Of a stretch of 64,000 bases of DNA, positions 38,371-51,098 are shown piece after piece (the first letter of the stretch is position 1; the number at the start of each line of letters is the position of its first letter). The notes under the pieces are model-generated. The model saw only the letters and a program-made list of their open reading frames with translations, did no database searches and was not told where the DNA came from. The DNA lies in the NCBI GenBank assembly GCA_904063045.1, contig CAJFCJ010000005.1, forward strand, positions 3,218,165 through 3,282,164, written 5' to 3'. The DNA is from Dimorphilus gyrociliatus (taxonomy: Eukaryota > Annelida > Polychaeta > Dinophilidae). Both the position numbers and the translations under genes were made by a program.

Positions 38371-40611
38371 TTATTTTTTAAGCAATTTATCATGAAACGC
38401 AATCAATGTTAAAATTAGTTTCCTGTTGCTTATATTCCTGCTTTGTACATCATTAAGACATCCTTCCATAGTACTATTTAAACAATCAATATAATAGTTT
38501 AGGTATTTGCGTAATCGATCAATCATATTAGTGTTTATTCTATTATCTTGGTTTCTTTTGAATATATATTGAAATTCCTTTATTGCTTCTGTGAGATTTA
38601 CCTAGAAAATTGAACAAAAGAGAAAAAATTGAATATTTAGAATGATAAACAATTAATATATAGAATAATAGTAAATATAATAATACAACATTTTCGAATA
38701 TATTCAAGTGGGATAGATGTTGAAAGAGCAAATCACAAATTGTTAAGTTTTCTTCCATCCATTTTAAAACGAGTACATATCTATCAGAATTCACTAGAAA
38801 GAGAATATTCAATATAATATATGTTTGATATACGAGATAGAACAATTCCAAGACTTACTAGAGCTATAACTTTCATGGAAACAAATTTCCTAGAAAAGAG
38901 GACAATTTATTTGTTATTTAGATCAATGAAAAACTAATCAAACTTACATTACGTATATCGTAGAAAATTTTAAAAACTAATTGTAGTATTTTCCATTTTG
39001 GAATCACCTGATATTGAAAAAGATAGAGATAATAAAATATATTTAGTAATTAAACGTAAGGATAAGAATAAAGCTAATAAAACAAGTCACTCACCTTTTC
39101 AACTATTATCCAATTGTTTTCCATAACTTTAATTCCTTCGCTGAAAAAAGTCTTTGTATAAGTTGAAAGAACCTCTTCCTGCATGCATTGTGCAAAGAAA
39201 ATAATAAATTTTCCTAAATAGTATCTATTCTTGGAACATTCCAATAATCGATTGAGAAAATTCGAATAAATTTCATGGAATAGAATTTCAACTCTTTCAT
39301 TACGACGGATACTTTTTCTACCATTTAAAACTTCCAAGTGAACCTAGAAATCGTTTAATAGTAGACTCAAAATTTTGAATGTTTTCACAATTAATAATGC
39401 CTACTACCTCCCATATTGTATTGTAAAAGTTTTCCATACTCGTACAATTAGCTATAGAGTTATTATTCATCAATTCGTAGAGTTTATTCACAAGATAGAA
39501 ACTTTCTCGTCCTTTTAAACGTTTGGCAAGCATCAATACACTTTCAGGATTAATTATGTCTTTTGACTATAAAAATTGAATGAACTATAAACAGTATATA
39601 TACTAATAAATAGAAGTTTAATCTTTTTAACCTCTTTATACTCTTCTACGTAATGTATTTCTATATTAAAATTATTTTCTTTATCATAAATAAAACTCTC
39701 ATCGAACGAAGTAAAATACAAAAACTTTAAACTGGATTTAAAGATTTCTAAGCTTCTATAATGGGAAATAAATTGATTTAGAAAAACAATATTCCTATTA
39801 TACTAAACCTTTTCTTTAGATCATTTAACCAATCTTCTATAGAATTTGGTACAACAATCGTTATCTCTTCCAATTGAACTCTTTTATCTAGTAAGTACTT
39901 TATACAATCAAAAAACGTAGTATTTTTAGGATTTGTGAATGTAATGCTTAATTTATTCAAGTATTTCAAATTTTTTAAATCTTTAAAAGTATTGAATTCT
40001 TTTCCATTAAATTTTATCTTCTCATCTTTATTCTTATATCTTTCTGTCTTTCTATTTACCTTATATTTAGTATCGTACGAAATATCTTCCAAATTCATGA
40101 CGGTAAAGTCTGTCAAGTTAACGAGTTCTGAGCATATTAATTGAAATTTATCATATTTCATAATTATATTTCGTATATGTAGACTAGTTAGAGATTTAAA
40201 CATTTGACATGTTTGTCTTTTCAGATCGAATGAATTATCTTGAAAGGAGATACTAAGATTTTGAAGATGTTTAACATTAGTAAATTTAGAAACATCTTCC
40301 AAAGTGTTTCCGGCTCGAAAGTTGATTAATCGAAGATTTTCAATAGTATACCTTTTTAAAAAGTATAAATTTTTAATATTATATATCTTTTGACAATTGA
40401 GATTTAGTTGTTTTAGTTGTAATTTTATTGTATTTAAAAGGATTAAATCATTATCAGTAACTCCATTATTTAGCTCATCCAAAAATTCAATTATATCATG
40501 ACAGATAGTAAATGGAAGAATAATATCAGAATAACCAATAAATCTTTGAACATCTGAGAAATTGAACGCAATGAATCGAAGAGTAATTTGCATTAAAGTT
40601 AAAAATGGCAT
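38371..40611 (-). CDS. LRR + helical-repeat protein, ZYG11/ZER1-like, paralogue 3
   Basis: Eight exons join in phase into about 586 aa: 40611-39809, 39755-39632, 39566-39408, 39343-39095, 39007-38948, 38889-38859, 38793-38690, 38601-38371. The start is placed at MPFLTLMQITL by alignment with paralogues 1, 2 and 4; the frame is open further upstream but has no earlier ATG. The VHL-box-like segment LPFTICHDIIEFLDELN with VTDNDLILLNTIKLQL is followed by LRRs and the helical half (VIPKWKILQLVFKIFYDI is the conserved 60-nt exon). The 31-nt sixth exon is the shortest of the family. Acceptor-like TTTTTCTAG ends 8 nt before the ATG. Substrate unknown. Confidence 0.65.
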
Positions 40612-41009
40612 ATCTATCACTAGAAAAATGTAATGAAAAGCGTTTTTTTTGAAAAACTTGAGCAGTTATATCTGTTTGTCCTGAATTAAGTAGATATTAA
40701 AGTTAAATAACATGACTCATTTAACCTTTCGTACAGTTTGACTTGTTACGCCTTTACATTATTTATCTTTAAATATTAATCTATTTTCTATTAAAACTCA
40801 TATGATTTTATACGAAACCGTTTATTTTAAACGTTTAAATCCTCTACAGTTTATAACTTACGTAATAAACACTTAGGAACTATATATAAGTTGCATATAT
40901 ACATTATTTATATACAGTATATACAGTATATATATATATATATATATATATATGCATTGAAATAATCGTCATTAAATAAACAAAAACACAAAAATATCTC
41001 ATTTTTCAT
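40612..41009. other. Spacer with a (TA)n microsatellite
   Basis: About 400 bp between LRR paralogues 3 and 4. The TA run spans about 40927-40953. No gene is seen. Confidence 0.6.
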
Positions 41010-43250
41010 TTAATAGTTTAAATCCTTCAATATTTCTTCATTATATAACATCAACGATGAAATAGCGTCTTTATTACTAAATTTCTCGGCTGTTATATTA
41101 TCAATAGGCTTTCCTGTAACCTCTCTTATACAGGATATATAATAATTCAAAAATGTACGTAAACTAGCAACCAAATCATTGTGAATATAATCTTTTCGAT
41201 TCCTTGCGAAAAGTTCTTGAAATTCTCTTACAACTACATGCAATTGGACCTAAAAATAAAATGATTAATTGAGATTGAATAAAGAAGATTTACTTAAAAA
41301 AAGACATAGTTTAAATAGTTATAAACACCTTCCGAAAGACGTTAATTGATGAAATATAATCGAAGAGATCGTGACAAATTTTGAAGTTATCTTCAACACA
41401 ACTTACAATAGTTCGAATATGATTTTCGCTTACTGAAAAAACGATTAGATTAATATTTCAAATTAATGTTAAGTATTGTTAATAAAAACGGTATCTTACG
41501 AGATCGTCTTGCCATTTCCACATCGCAGTAACAGGCTTCCTTTGGAAACGTGCATACATACAGTATTATATTTTATATATATATATATTTAAAGAGAATG
41601 ATTTAATAATACTTGAAGAAAAATACTTACTTCGTAAATATCGTAGAAAAGTCTTACAATTAATTTAAATATTTCCCATTTTGGAAAAATCTTCAAATAA
41701 TATTAATAAATTGTATTATTAATATTCAATTAGTTAGATTTAAGGTAGCAAACCTGTTCAACTAAACTCCATTTTTTATCGAGAATTGTAATTCCACTAA
41801 AGAATACTTCGAATGAATCTGTTGCAAAACGTTGTTCGTGGAACCATTCCATTAGGACAATAATTAATTGTCTTAAACGATATTCGCTTTGTGAACATTC
41901 CAACATTCGATTTAAAAACTCTAAATAGATATCATCGTGAAAGAGACCAACGCTATTATTATCGTTCTTTCGATGTTTCATCACTTCGAAATGTACCTAA
42001 AAAGAGAAAGTAGAATTTATTAAATATTACGATTTTATTAAACATTAAGATTACCTGCCAAATAATATCTAAATCCTTATCGGTATTGTTATTATTCAAT
42101 GCATCGGTAATCATACCACGAAGTTTAAGAAAAAAAAATGAACTTTCATGACCTTTTAAACGACCTACAAGCGCCAACAAATATTCAGGATTTGTTATAT
42201 TTCTTGACTGTAACAATAAAAAGAATTTCATTGATCTATTATCTAGTTAATATATTATTACCTCGGTATAATTTTCGAAATTCTTACTATTAATAGTTAA
42301 ATCATTTTCTCTGTCATATATAAAACATCTATCGCTTGAACTAAAATAGGCAAATTTGAATTTTGAACTTGAATCTTCCAATGTTCTGTGTAAACGAAAA
42401 AACGTAGAAACTTTTAATAAATTTCTTCTTTTTTTCAACTAAACTACCTTTTCTTCATTCTATTCAACCATAATCTATTAGTATGTATTACTGTTATTTG
42501 TATTTCTTCTAATTTATGCCTTTTATCAAATACGTAATTTTCACAGTGTAGTATATGATCTAATTCTAATTTTTCAAGTGTAAGATGTAATCTCTTTAAA
42601 CGACGTAATTTTAATAAATCTTTAAATGTATATATCTCAAGATCTCTTCTATAGAATGATCCATTTCTTTTGTCGTAATATTTTTCATATCTTCTACTTC
42701 TTCTATAAAGATTATCTTGAGAAATATCTTCTAAATTCATAATGGATAACTCTTCTAAATTTTTTAACTCTTCGCATATAATTTGAAATTTATCACTCTT
42801 TATAGGACTATACATAATTTCTAATTTAGTTAAAGATCTAAACAATTTACAAGTATTTCTCTTTAGGTCGAAAGTAGGCTTTATTGCAAACATCGAAAGC
42901 TTTCTTAGCGAACCTAAATTGATAAATTTCAATATGTCATCCAATGAATTAATATGTTTAAGATCACTTATACGAAAATCTTTGATCTTATACTTTTTAA
43001 AGAAACTAAGACTTTCAATATTTCTTATCTTTTTACAATTGATACTTAAACTTTTCAATTGAAATTTAATTGTAGCTAAATGTTTGATATCTTCATCAGT
43101 CATTTTTTTATTTAAACTAAGTAAAGATTCCATTATTTCTTGGCTTAGAGATAATGGTAGAGTACCAGAATTACCAAGCACTCTTTGAATATCACATAAA
43201 TTTTGTGAAATAAATTGAAGTGTTAGTTGTTTCAAAGATGAAAACGACAT
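41010..43250 (-). CDS. LRR + helical-repeat protein, ZYG11/ZER1-like, paralogue 4
   Basis: Eight exons join in phase into about 588 aa: 43250-42448, 42385-42262, 42207-42055, 41996-41754, 41690-41631, 41539-41500, 41432-41329, 41249-41010. The N-terminus is SSLKQLTLQFISQNLCD, LPLSLSQEIMESLLSLNK, MTDEDIKHLATIKFQLKSLS, again VHL-box-like. LRRs and a basic Tyr/Arg-rich insert (NLYRRSRRYEKYYDKRNG) follow, then the helical half (FPKWEIFKLIVRLFYDIYE; YYISCIREVTGK). Exon 1 has exactly the length of paralogue 3 (803 nt), marking these two as the closest pair. Acceptor-like TTTACAG ends 9 nt before the chosen ATG, which supports this start over the longer open frame upstream. Confidence 0.65.
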
Positions 43251-43870
43251 CTTTATTATCTGTAAATAAACTATTTCAATCTCTATGACATTGAAATTAC
43301 CCCAGACGGTCTGGAAACAAAAAAAAATATCTACCAAATTTTTTTTCTGTCAACGAGTCTTACAATGTGTTAAAGCGGATGTACAATATGCTCTGTGATA
43401 GAACTCAGAGCGACTTGACACATTTTATTGTATAGGAACGCAGAAAAAGCCGTTATCCGAACTCATTGGTCATTGACCGTTAAATTTACTAGTATAGTCA
43501 ATTTTTTTATTACGTATAAGCATATATTCAAATCTACATTTATGAGATATTCTATAAATATTACTAATACTAAAATAAGAACAAGTAGTTCATGTATCTC
43601 TTAATTGAAATGGATTTTTCGTTTTTTACAACAAAGTTATAATCTAATTGGTAATCAATTATATATATGAACATCTATATAATTATCAAATTAAGAAATC
43701 ATTTTACATCTATTTAGGTCAAAATACTGAAATTAAAAATTCATAAATAGGCTTTAATTTGTTTTAAAAGAAAATAATTTTATTAATTTATAATTATCTC
43801 TTTTGTTCTATTAAAGCAATAAAATGAAAAATATACCACTTTAATTTTAGTACAACGTAACTTTTACAAG
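43251..43870. other. Spacer between LRR paralogue 4 and the LamG-like gene
   Basis: About 620 bp, divergent arrangement, AT-rich. Acceptor-like TTTTAG ends at 43850, 20 nt before the LamG-like ATG. No gene is seen. Confidence 0.4.
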
Positions 43871-44977
43871 ATGATCAAGATGTTTTTATACGTAATTTAC
43901 ATTCTACAATTGAAGTATTATTCTCATTCACTATCTAATCCGCTAGCTAAAACTACATTTGATGGTCTAATTCATGGCAGTCATGCTAGCATACTTTTTA
44001 AACTTTCAAATAGTAATACGCAATATTACGTATATTCTACTGACTATGAAGTTATATCAAGTAATTTTCCTACAAGTAAATCAATACTTAAAAAGGGAAG
44101 CGCAGCTTTTCTAAGTTTAGGAGAACGTAACAATTGTTTTGGTAGTGTGGGAGCATGTTCTAATGGTTTTACCTTTGCAATTTGGTTGAAATTTTACGAT
44201 TTTGCTATTCCACAACAAATTATATTTGAAAATGGTAATATTGCAAAAACCAATAAATTTTTTGTAATAATAAGCAAAATTGGAACAAAATATACTGTAT
44301 ATTGTTTAATAACTGATAAAGACGGACAGTTTATCTACGTTGAAGGTATTGTAAATTCTTTAGAATGGTTTCATTTGGCCATTACATTTGACAGATCTCG
44401 TAAAGAAGCATTTATGTATATAAATAGTATTGAAGTGAATAGATATATGTCGAATATTACACTATACAATTATATTGGTTCAGAAATAGGTTCTGTTAAA
44501 CTTCTTAAACATTTTACGGGCTATGTTGACGAGTTAGCATTTTGGGATAGACAATTATCTGGCGACGAAATAAAAAATCTCTATCTTTCATTTTTCAATA
44601 ACCATGATTGTATTACATTACATCCGACAATTAAAGAAAATGAATGTAAATATGTAACTGAATGGTTTGATAATTCAGAAGATACGTGCTTTTCACCCGA
44701 ACGATTAACTAATAAATTCTGTACTGGATTAGTTAGTGAAAATTTCCAGATAAAGATTGCCTATAAGGGAAATATTACAAAAGATATTTGCCAACAGCAA
44801 AATTTATTAATAAGTCGTTATGATAATTTATTTAGTGAATGTCTATTGAAAAGCGTTTCATTTGGAAATTCAAATTCATATTGTATCTATAATTGTCAAT
44901 GTAAATATCACTTTTGTCAATTAGTTTTCATACATAGTCGAAATGTTATGAATATATGTGAAATTATATTCATGTAA
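43871..44977 (+). CDS. Secreted LamG-like (concanavalin-fold) protein with Cys-rich tail
   Basis: A single 368-aa frame. Residues 1-22 (MIKMFLYVIYILQLKYYSHS) look like a signal peptide. Residues about 90-225 have the LamG/pentraxin jelly-roll pattern: FTFAIWLKFYDF, LEWFHLAITFDRSRKEAFMYI, FTGYVDELAFWDRQLSGDEI, NLYLSF. The C-terminal 130 residues hold spaced cysteines ending in CIYNCQCKYHFCQLVFIH then NICEI, a tail also common in lectin-like secreted proteins of invertebrates. It probably acts outside the cell in carbohydrate or matrix binding. No intron is visible, unlike its LRR neighbours. It sits inside the LRR cluster, so it may only be a bystander. Confidence 0.65.
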   Translation: MIKMFLYVIYILQLKYYSHSLSNPLAKTTFDGLIHGSHASILFKLSNSNTQYYVYSTDYEVISSNFPTSKSILKKGSAAFLSLGERNNCFGSVGACSNGFTFAIWLKFYDFAIPQQIIFENGNIAKTNKFFVIISKIGTKYTVYCLITDKDGQFIYVEGIVNSLEWFHLAITFDRSRKEAFMYINSIEVNRYMSNITLYNYIGSEIGSVKLLKHFTGYVDELAFWDRQLSGDEIKNLYLSFFNNHDCITLHPTIKENECKYVTEWFDNSEDTCFSPERLTNKFCTGLVSENFQIKIAYKGNITKDICQQQNLLISRYDNLFSECLLKSVSFGNSNSYCIYNCQCKYHFCQLVFIHSRNVMNICEIIFM

Positions 44978-45334
44978 TTAAATAGAATGATTCAATTAAA
45001 CGTTGCCCTTTTGAATTTATTATACTTTTTACTAAATGAAAAAGTAAAAACATGGTAAGAGCTGATGTAAACAGTTAAAGTTTGTTATTATTTTTACCTG
45101 TAAATAGGACACTTTTACTTGTTAGAGAACATTGACTTATTACTCACAAAAGACATTTACATTGACTAAAAATATATGCTTATTCTATTCATAAACAAAC
45201 TTGTGTAACCAACTTCATAACCACACAATCTTAAAAATACAATTTTACCAGTTTTCTTTGAACGATAAATCAGATTGTAAAAAACCCACATCGAACAACA
45301 ACTTACAACTAAACTTTTACCGGAATCGGTAAAA
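44978..45334. other. Spacer, no gene seen
   Basis: About 360 bp, AT-rich, between the LamG-like gene and LRR paralogue 5. Confidence 0.5.
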
Positions 45335-47395
45335 ATGTCGATTTTTAATTGTAATCTGTGTAAAAGTTTATTTAAATATCGATATTATCGAAATTTTTAC
45401 AAGTTTATTAGAAATTCAAATAGTGGCTCATCTATTTCTCTGGGTGCGCAAACTATTTTATCTGCAGCTCAACTCAATCATAAGGTTACCGATAAAGATT
45501 TGAACCTGCTTAATCAGTCTGGATCTAAATTGCAAAAATTCAGTATTAATCTAAACGGCATACAAAAACCTGAAAGTTTAAAATTCTTAAAAGATCATCC
45601 ACTGGAAAAACTTGAATTAAAAAATTTCGATGTTCTATATAATCTAAAAGATATTGAAGATTTTATAAATGTTGAAAATTTAACGGAACTTAATCTTACA
45701 TCGCTCTCCTTATCATTTAAATTGAATAGTTCAACATGCAGAAGATTAAAATCACTTAAAAAATTAAATTTGAACGATACAAGACTCGATGATGAAAATT
45801 TTACAATACTTTGTAAAGAATTACCAAATCTTCAAAATTTACAGCTTAAAGCATCGAAAATAAAAAATGAAAGTGTATTAATGGAATTGAAAAAATTACA
45901 AAGTTTACATTTCGACAATGGTTACAACTCTTTGAAACGTCTTCATAACATTCTAATAGAATTAAAAAACTTTAAAGAGCTGGTATTAACTGGAAAATCT
46001 GAAATAAACTTTGACGCTGTAAACAGAATCTTTTTTGAATCTAATTGGCATTTGGAGAAGCTTATTGTCAATGTAAAACACGGAAAATGGTTAGAATGTT
46101 TAAGTAAACGGTTAATTATTTTTTTCTTATTAAATTTTTATATACAGTATATTCTATCAACTTTAATAATATTTCATCATTTTAGAAATCTAAGCGTTGA
46201 AAAGCCTAATTTGAAATTTTGCTGTTTGTATTCTTCTCAAGGAATATTCCTATACGATGGAAAGAATATCATAAAATTCACTTCTGATGATCCTAATAAA
46301 TACGAACAGGTATTCAATTCTTATTTTCTATATGAAGAAAATGTTCTACGTCTAATAATACTGCATTTATTCAATAGATAAAGGAATTGAATGATCCTTT
46401 GTATGTCTTGAATCTAGCTCAACATTTAAAAGGATGTGGAGATTCTTTTATTGTTTATACTTTACAAAGAATGTTGGATTTAGCTGAAAAAGATGATTGG
46501 GACGATGAAAAATTGAATATAATTTGGAAGGTAAAACGTAAAGAAATGGCGATATATATATATTGAAATAATATTACATTCTCTTCACAAAAGATCATAT
46601 TTGCTATGGTTGATATAGAAAATCAAGATTCTACATGGATTTTAAATAATCCTTATTCAACAGATTATCTTAAATTAATTAATAGAATGGAAAACTATTC
46701 AAAGAATGACTTTTTTTGGATAAAAACAGTTGAATCTTGCTGCAGAATTCTCTATTCTTCTAGCATAAATTTCGGATTTAAACAATACTATTCCGAAGCA
46801 ATGAAAATAATCTGTAAGAAATGGGATTTACAAGATAAAGTAGGCCAGCTTATGATTTACTAAAATATTGTTATTGTTAGTTGTTTGTTTTTTGAATAGG
46901 TATTCAAGAAATATAAAATGTTTCGAGTGTACTTGAGATTTTTTATTGCTATAACTGAGGTAATAATATGATCTTATGAATATTCATTAATATTATATTT
47001 GTTTCTTCTATTCCAATATTTTTAGCAATTAAATCCAAAAAATTCCTCATTTTATACAGGTAAATATACATAAATACTGTATATATTTTCTAGAAAAGCA
47101 TACATTATTTGTATTGTATTACTTATTTAATTAAGATCTTGGTCAAGTAGAACTTTGCGTTCAAGAATTATTAAAAGTTCACGAATTACTATTTGAAAAA
47201 ATTGGAAAAGATAATTTTTTAGATAGAGCATCAATTTCTGAAACGCTTAGAGAAGTTAGAAAAATTGAACAATTGCTTTTCAATTGGAATATTCAAATTG
47301 AAGATGAACAATTACAAAATTGTAGAAAATCACTTGAAAATTATTTTAACACTTGTGTTTTAGATTATCTTAAAACTATTGAAAAATCAATATAA
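45335..47395 (+). CDS. LRR + helical-repeat protein, ZYG11/ZER1-like, paralogue 5
   Basis: Seven exons join in phase into about 550 aa: 45335-46110, 46186-46309, 46378-46530, 46594-46839, 46900-46959, 47026-47059, 47136-47395. LRRs are clearest here: LEKLELKNFDVL, LTELNLTSLSLSF, LKKLNLNDTRL, LQNLQLKASKI, FKELVLTG. The N-terminus (MSIFNCNLCKSLFKYRYYR) differs from the other four and its box is degenerate, although SISLGAQTILSAAQLNHKVTDKDLNLL still aligns. The last two exons of the other paralogues are one exon here (260 nt), so an intron was lost. No acceptor-like site was seen just upstream of the ATG. Confidence 0.65.
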
Positions 47396-48261
47396 GTATG
47401 GGTATTTTTGGATTAAAGTTTCATATAACCATACGCCTGGCTAAGAATTGGAATTCACTTTCTAATAACTGACCTCATTTTTTATTTGATTTCCAACGAA
47501 ATGTTTACGAATCAAATTAAAAAGTATGATTATTCGTCTATTGCTTATAGAATTTTGTATTAACCCTATTAAATGACATAAATTTATTAGCAGTAATAGT
47601 GTACTAGGTGGAAATATGTTTTAATATTTCACGGGCTTCTACTTTCGATTAGCAGGTAGAATATGATTCGTTTGCTAAATAATAAAACAAACATTCAAGT
47701 CAAGTGTTTGTTTGTAATTTAATATTGTTTTTATTAAGAATAGCAATGGACTTTGTCTACTTACTTAGATGAGTTTTCCCCGGAGAGTTAACTTCTCTAT
47801 ATCTATCTTTCATAGTTCGAATTTATTTTTTGTTAAGTAGATATTTGATAAGATTTTCAGATGCTTGAAAAAAATGAATAGTTTTTATCCAGAAGACACA
47901 AGGATTGACATTCTTCAATTATCATCTTAAACAATCGTCAATATTTTCTAATGGAGAATTGAAGAAATTTTCAAAATTGAATTAAAATCTTAATAAAGCT
48001 CATAATTGATGAGTAGTGTCAAGAGCCCAGATTTAAGACGAAATTAAGACTAGATAAATGTCAATACGAAGAATGAAGAATAAGATACTAATCTAAAGAT
48101 TTCAAGAAAAGTGTCACTATCCAATAACCAATAATGTTCTTTGGTGTTTTTTTCTTTTGTGGAATCTAAGAGAAAGGATAAAAAGTAATATTTCTTTTAT
48201 TAGCTTCATTTATTACATTCATAAGAAAATGACATGAAAAGGGAAAGAATTGTAAAGAAGG
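47396..48261. other. Spacer between convergent genes, no gene seen
   Basis: About 870 bp between LRR paralogue 5 and the PARP gene. Only short AT-rich frames are present. Confidence 0.5.
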
Positions 48262-49541
48262 TTAATTGTAATCGTAACTGAATAAATACTCCGGATAACA
48301 TTGGAGACCGTTGTACACGACATACTCCGATCCATTCCCAATTATACTATCAAAGGTCTTTTTATGATCCACATTTTCGCATGAAGTGTTCTTGCAGGTC
48401 TTGCAAGGAGGCGTTGTAAAAGATTTTCCTGCGTGTGACGTGGAATCATAAGCAACTCCTAGAAGAACTCTCGATAGAAACATATACCGAGGATTTTCTG
48501 AACCGGTGTAGTGATGGGAGAATTTTGGACTATGGGCGTGATAAATACCTTTTCCAAACCAACCAGAACTTGCGACTCGATTATCAAATCCTTTATTTGT
48601 AATTATAAGAGCTTTATTACGAGATGTACCATGAAATAAATACTTTTCATTAATTTCCAGCCTTAAATATTGTCGAAGAGTACTAGGAACCATCAAATCG
48701 ACGGCAGTTTCCCGAAGTTTTATTTTCTCTTTTGTCGAACGTTTTAGCAGGTTTTTACGTTCTGTTGTATAATTTGAAAAGATTTGCGGATTTTCTATCC
48801 TAGTTATCTCTCTAACTGTTATATTTGCATCTGATTCCTTACTTAGATCTTTCCAAGCTTTTAAGAAGAATTTTTCCATTTCACTATATTCAAAAAGAAG
48901 ATTATTGAAAAAATGATAAGAGTTTTTCAATTTTTCATACTTGAATAGATATCCTTCTTTGTTTTTCAAGAAGACAACTTTAGGTTTAGTCTCAAATATA
49001 TCATTCAAAGGACCATAAAAACAAGACCAGTTTTCAGGAGTTTCGTCACACATATCGATTTTCTCCTTTATGAAAAGGAGAAGAAACAGTTAGAGTTATC
49101 ACTCATAACAATAATGATATTATACCTTAATATTCCTGTCATAGTGAGAGTTCATAAGGGAATCTGTTCAAAAGTAAATTATGACAGGAAAAATTTGAAT
49201 AAAAGACTCATTATTGCTGTAAAAATTTAAATCAGTTACTATATCTATTACTTACGAGAAGTTTGTGGTCTGTCAAAAGACAAAGGCAGATTCTGTCTAT
49301 CTGTATCAAATGCTAATTAAAAAAAACTATCATCTTCTATGATAGTAACAGTAAATATAGTATATTATTTATACCTGGCGGATAGCTGTAATAATTTGCC
49401 AAAATTGGATTTTGTTTGTCTATAGAACCACTGAAAATGATTAAGAACATAAAGAATATAGTTTCACTTGTATTCTGGATTATATTACCTTGATCGATTG
49501 GTTCGTCTCGAATTTAGAGGAAATAAAAAGATTTTTGACAT
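48262..49541 (-). CDS. Tankyrase-like PARP catalytic-domain protein
   Basis: Five exons join in phase into about 335 aa: 49541-49489, 49430-49375, 49312-49256, 49163-49126, 49065-48262. The first four short exons give a polar N-terminus (MSKIFLFPLNSRRTNRSS, then SIDKQNPILANYYSYPPAF). The C-terminal 190 residues are a PARP (ARTD) fold: ITRIENPQIFSNYTTERK, YLFHGTSRNKAL, GKGIYHAHSPKFSHHY, SRVLLG, EYVVYNGLQCYPEYLFSY. The NAD-binding His, Tyr and catalytic-type Glu (H-Y-E) are all present, so transfer of ADP-ribose, possibly as chains, is predicted. The closest pattern is tankyrase/PARP14-type. A cysteine cluster (CKTCKNTSC) lies before the last strands and might bind zinc. There is no WWE, ankyrin or macro domain. 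Confidence 0.8.
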
Positions 49542-51098
49542 ATTGAAATTAGAATTCATTTGCAAAAATTTTCACTGCATCAAATTAACTAGTAAACAAT
49601 AAACCATGGTTATAAAGAAACATAATACGTAATGGTTATTATTAAGCAACTGTTCATAATTTGAGTAAGAATAATAAGTGGAATAGGGAAGAGCCTGCTT
49701 AACATTTTCGTATACCAGTTTAAAATGTTCTTGAATATTAATTAATTAAATTATATGCAGTTTATTATTAAGCTTCCAATATTTTCTCACTAAGTGATCT
49801 TAGCCTCTCTCTCTCTCTCTTTTCTGTGGAGAATTCAAAATGGAAGCTATTTAGTTAGAAACTGTATTTCTTTGAAGACAATATAAAAACAAATTAAATC
49901 GTATGTTAAATTGATAATTGAATGTTACATAATAATAATATTTATACTAACCGTACTCGATACGTATGGGATAAATAGCTAAGAGAAATAGATATAATAC
50001 ATATACATAACTCTCTTAGTTCAGCCGTTGCGTTTGGTACTGATGACGAAATTTTTAAATCATCTTTTGAGAGAAGTCTAGTTGAATTTGGAAATTTTAT
50101 TTGTAATCTTAACGGTTACGATGGATTTTTCACGTAGACGGAATAAAAATTAAAGGCTTTGTATTACGTCTATACACCCTTTTACTTTACAGTCGTATAT
50201 AGTTTCTGGGATGATAAGGATAATTCAGTAGGCTCTGTTCGATTTCGATATAGCTCTAGACGCTGCTCATACACATAATACAACAAAAAAGAAATATTAA
50301 ATTTAAAATGAAGAAAATGACATATTCTACATTTATAAGCATCTCTTATTCTGTTTCTTTGTTTCTCTCTTTTAGTATGTTTTAAAACGTATATTGTTGT
50401 TCATTAAATATGAATCTCTTCTTATATAATCTTATCCTAATACAAGAGATAAGATATATGACGTCATTTAAAAATTGATGGAATGGTTGTTCACCGATAA
50501 AAACAATAACCGTATTTAAAGGAATATATAAAGTATAAATAAATTGAATTTTGTATCTGACCAGCGTATCATCTTACCCAATCGATTAAAAACATATAGA
50601 AATCTTATTTTCTTTACTGTGATTTATTTAAGATATTCACCAAATTAAAAACGGCTAATGGTCAATGTATAATCAGTTAAAATTTATCTTTATCAGTAAA
50701 AAATCTCTATTTAATATCGTAAAACTCTGCATTTATAGTATTACGCGTGCGCAGTGGATTCTGATTATTATCTAGAGATAGAAGCCTATTAGTTACTTAT
50801 ACCGAGATGAAAGTGAAATCGATCGCATAGCCCTTAGGACAAGAATTATAATATTATATATTAATATTGTATTATCAAACCTTGTTTTATCTTTATCAAT
50901 GATATGCTGATATGAGTACTAAAACCATTAAAGAAACAAATAAGAGATTCCAAATCAAAGATGTTATATATTTATTATTAGGTACTTTTTATTGATAATT
51001 TTTGATAGTCACGTGTTTGTATCTGTGGCCTATTATATAAAAAATATTATCTATATAAGTCCTTTGAGACGTACTAATTATTAAAGTATGCAGCAGCA
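49542..51098. other. Intergenic region, no gene seen
   Basis: About 1.56 kb, AT-rich, with a short (CT)n run near 49806-49820. It separates the divergent PARP and lysA-like genes. A CAG ends 3-6 nt before the lysA-like ATG. Confidence 0.5.
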
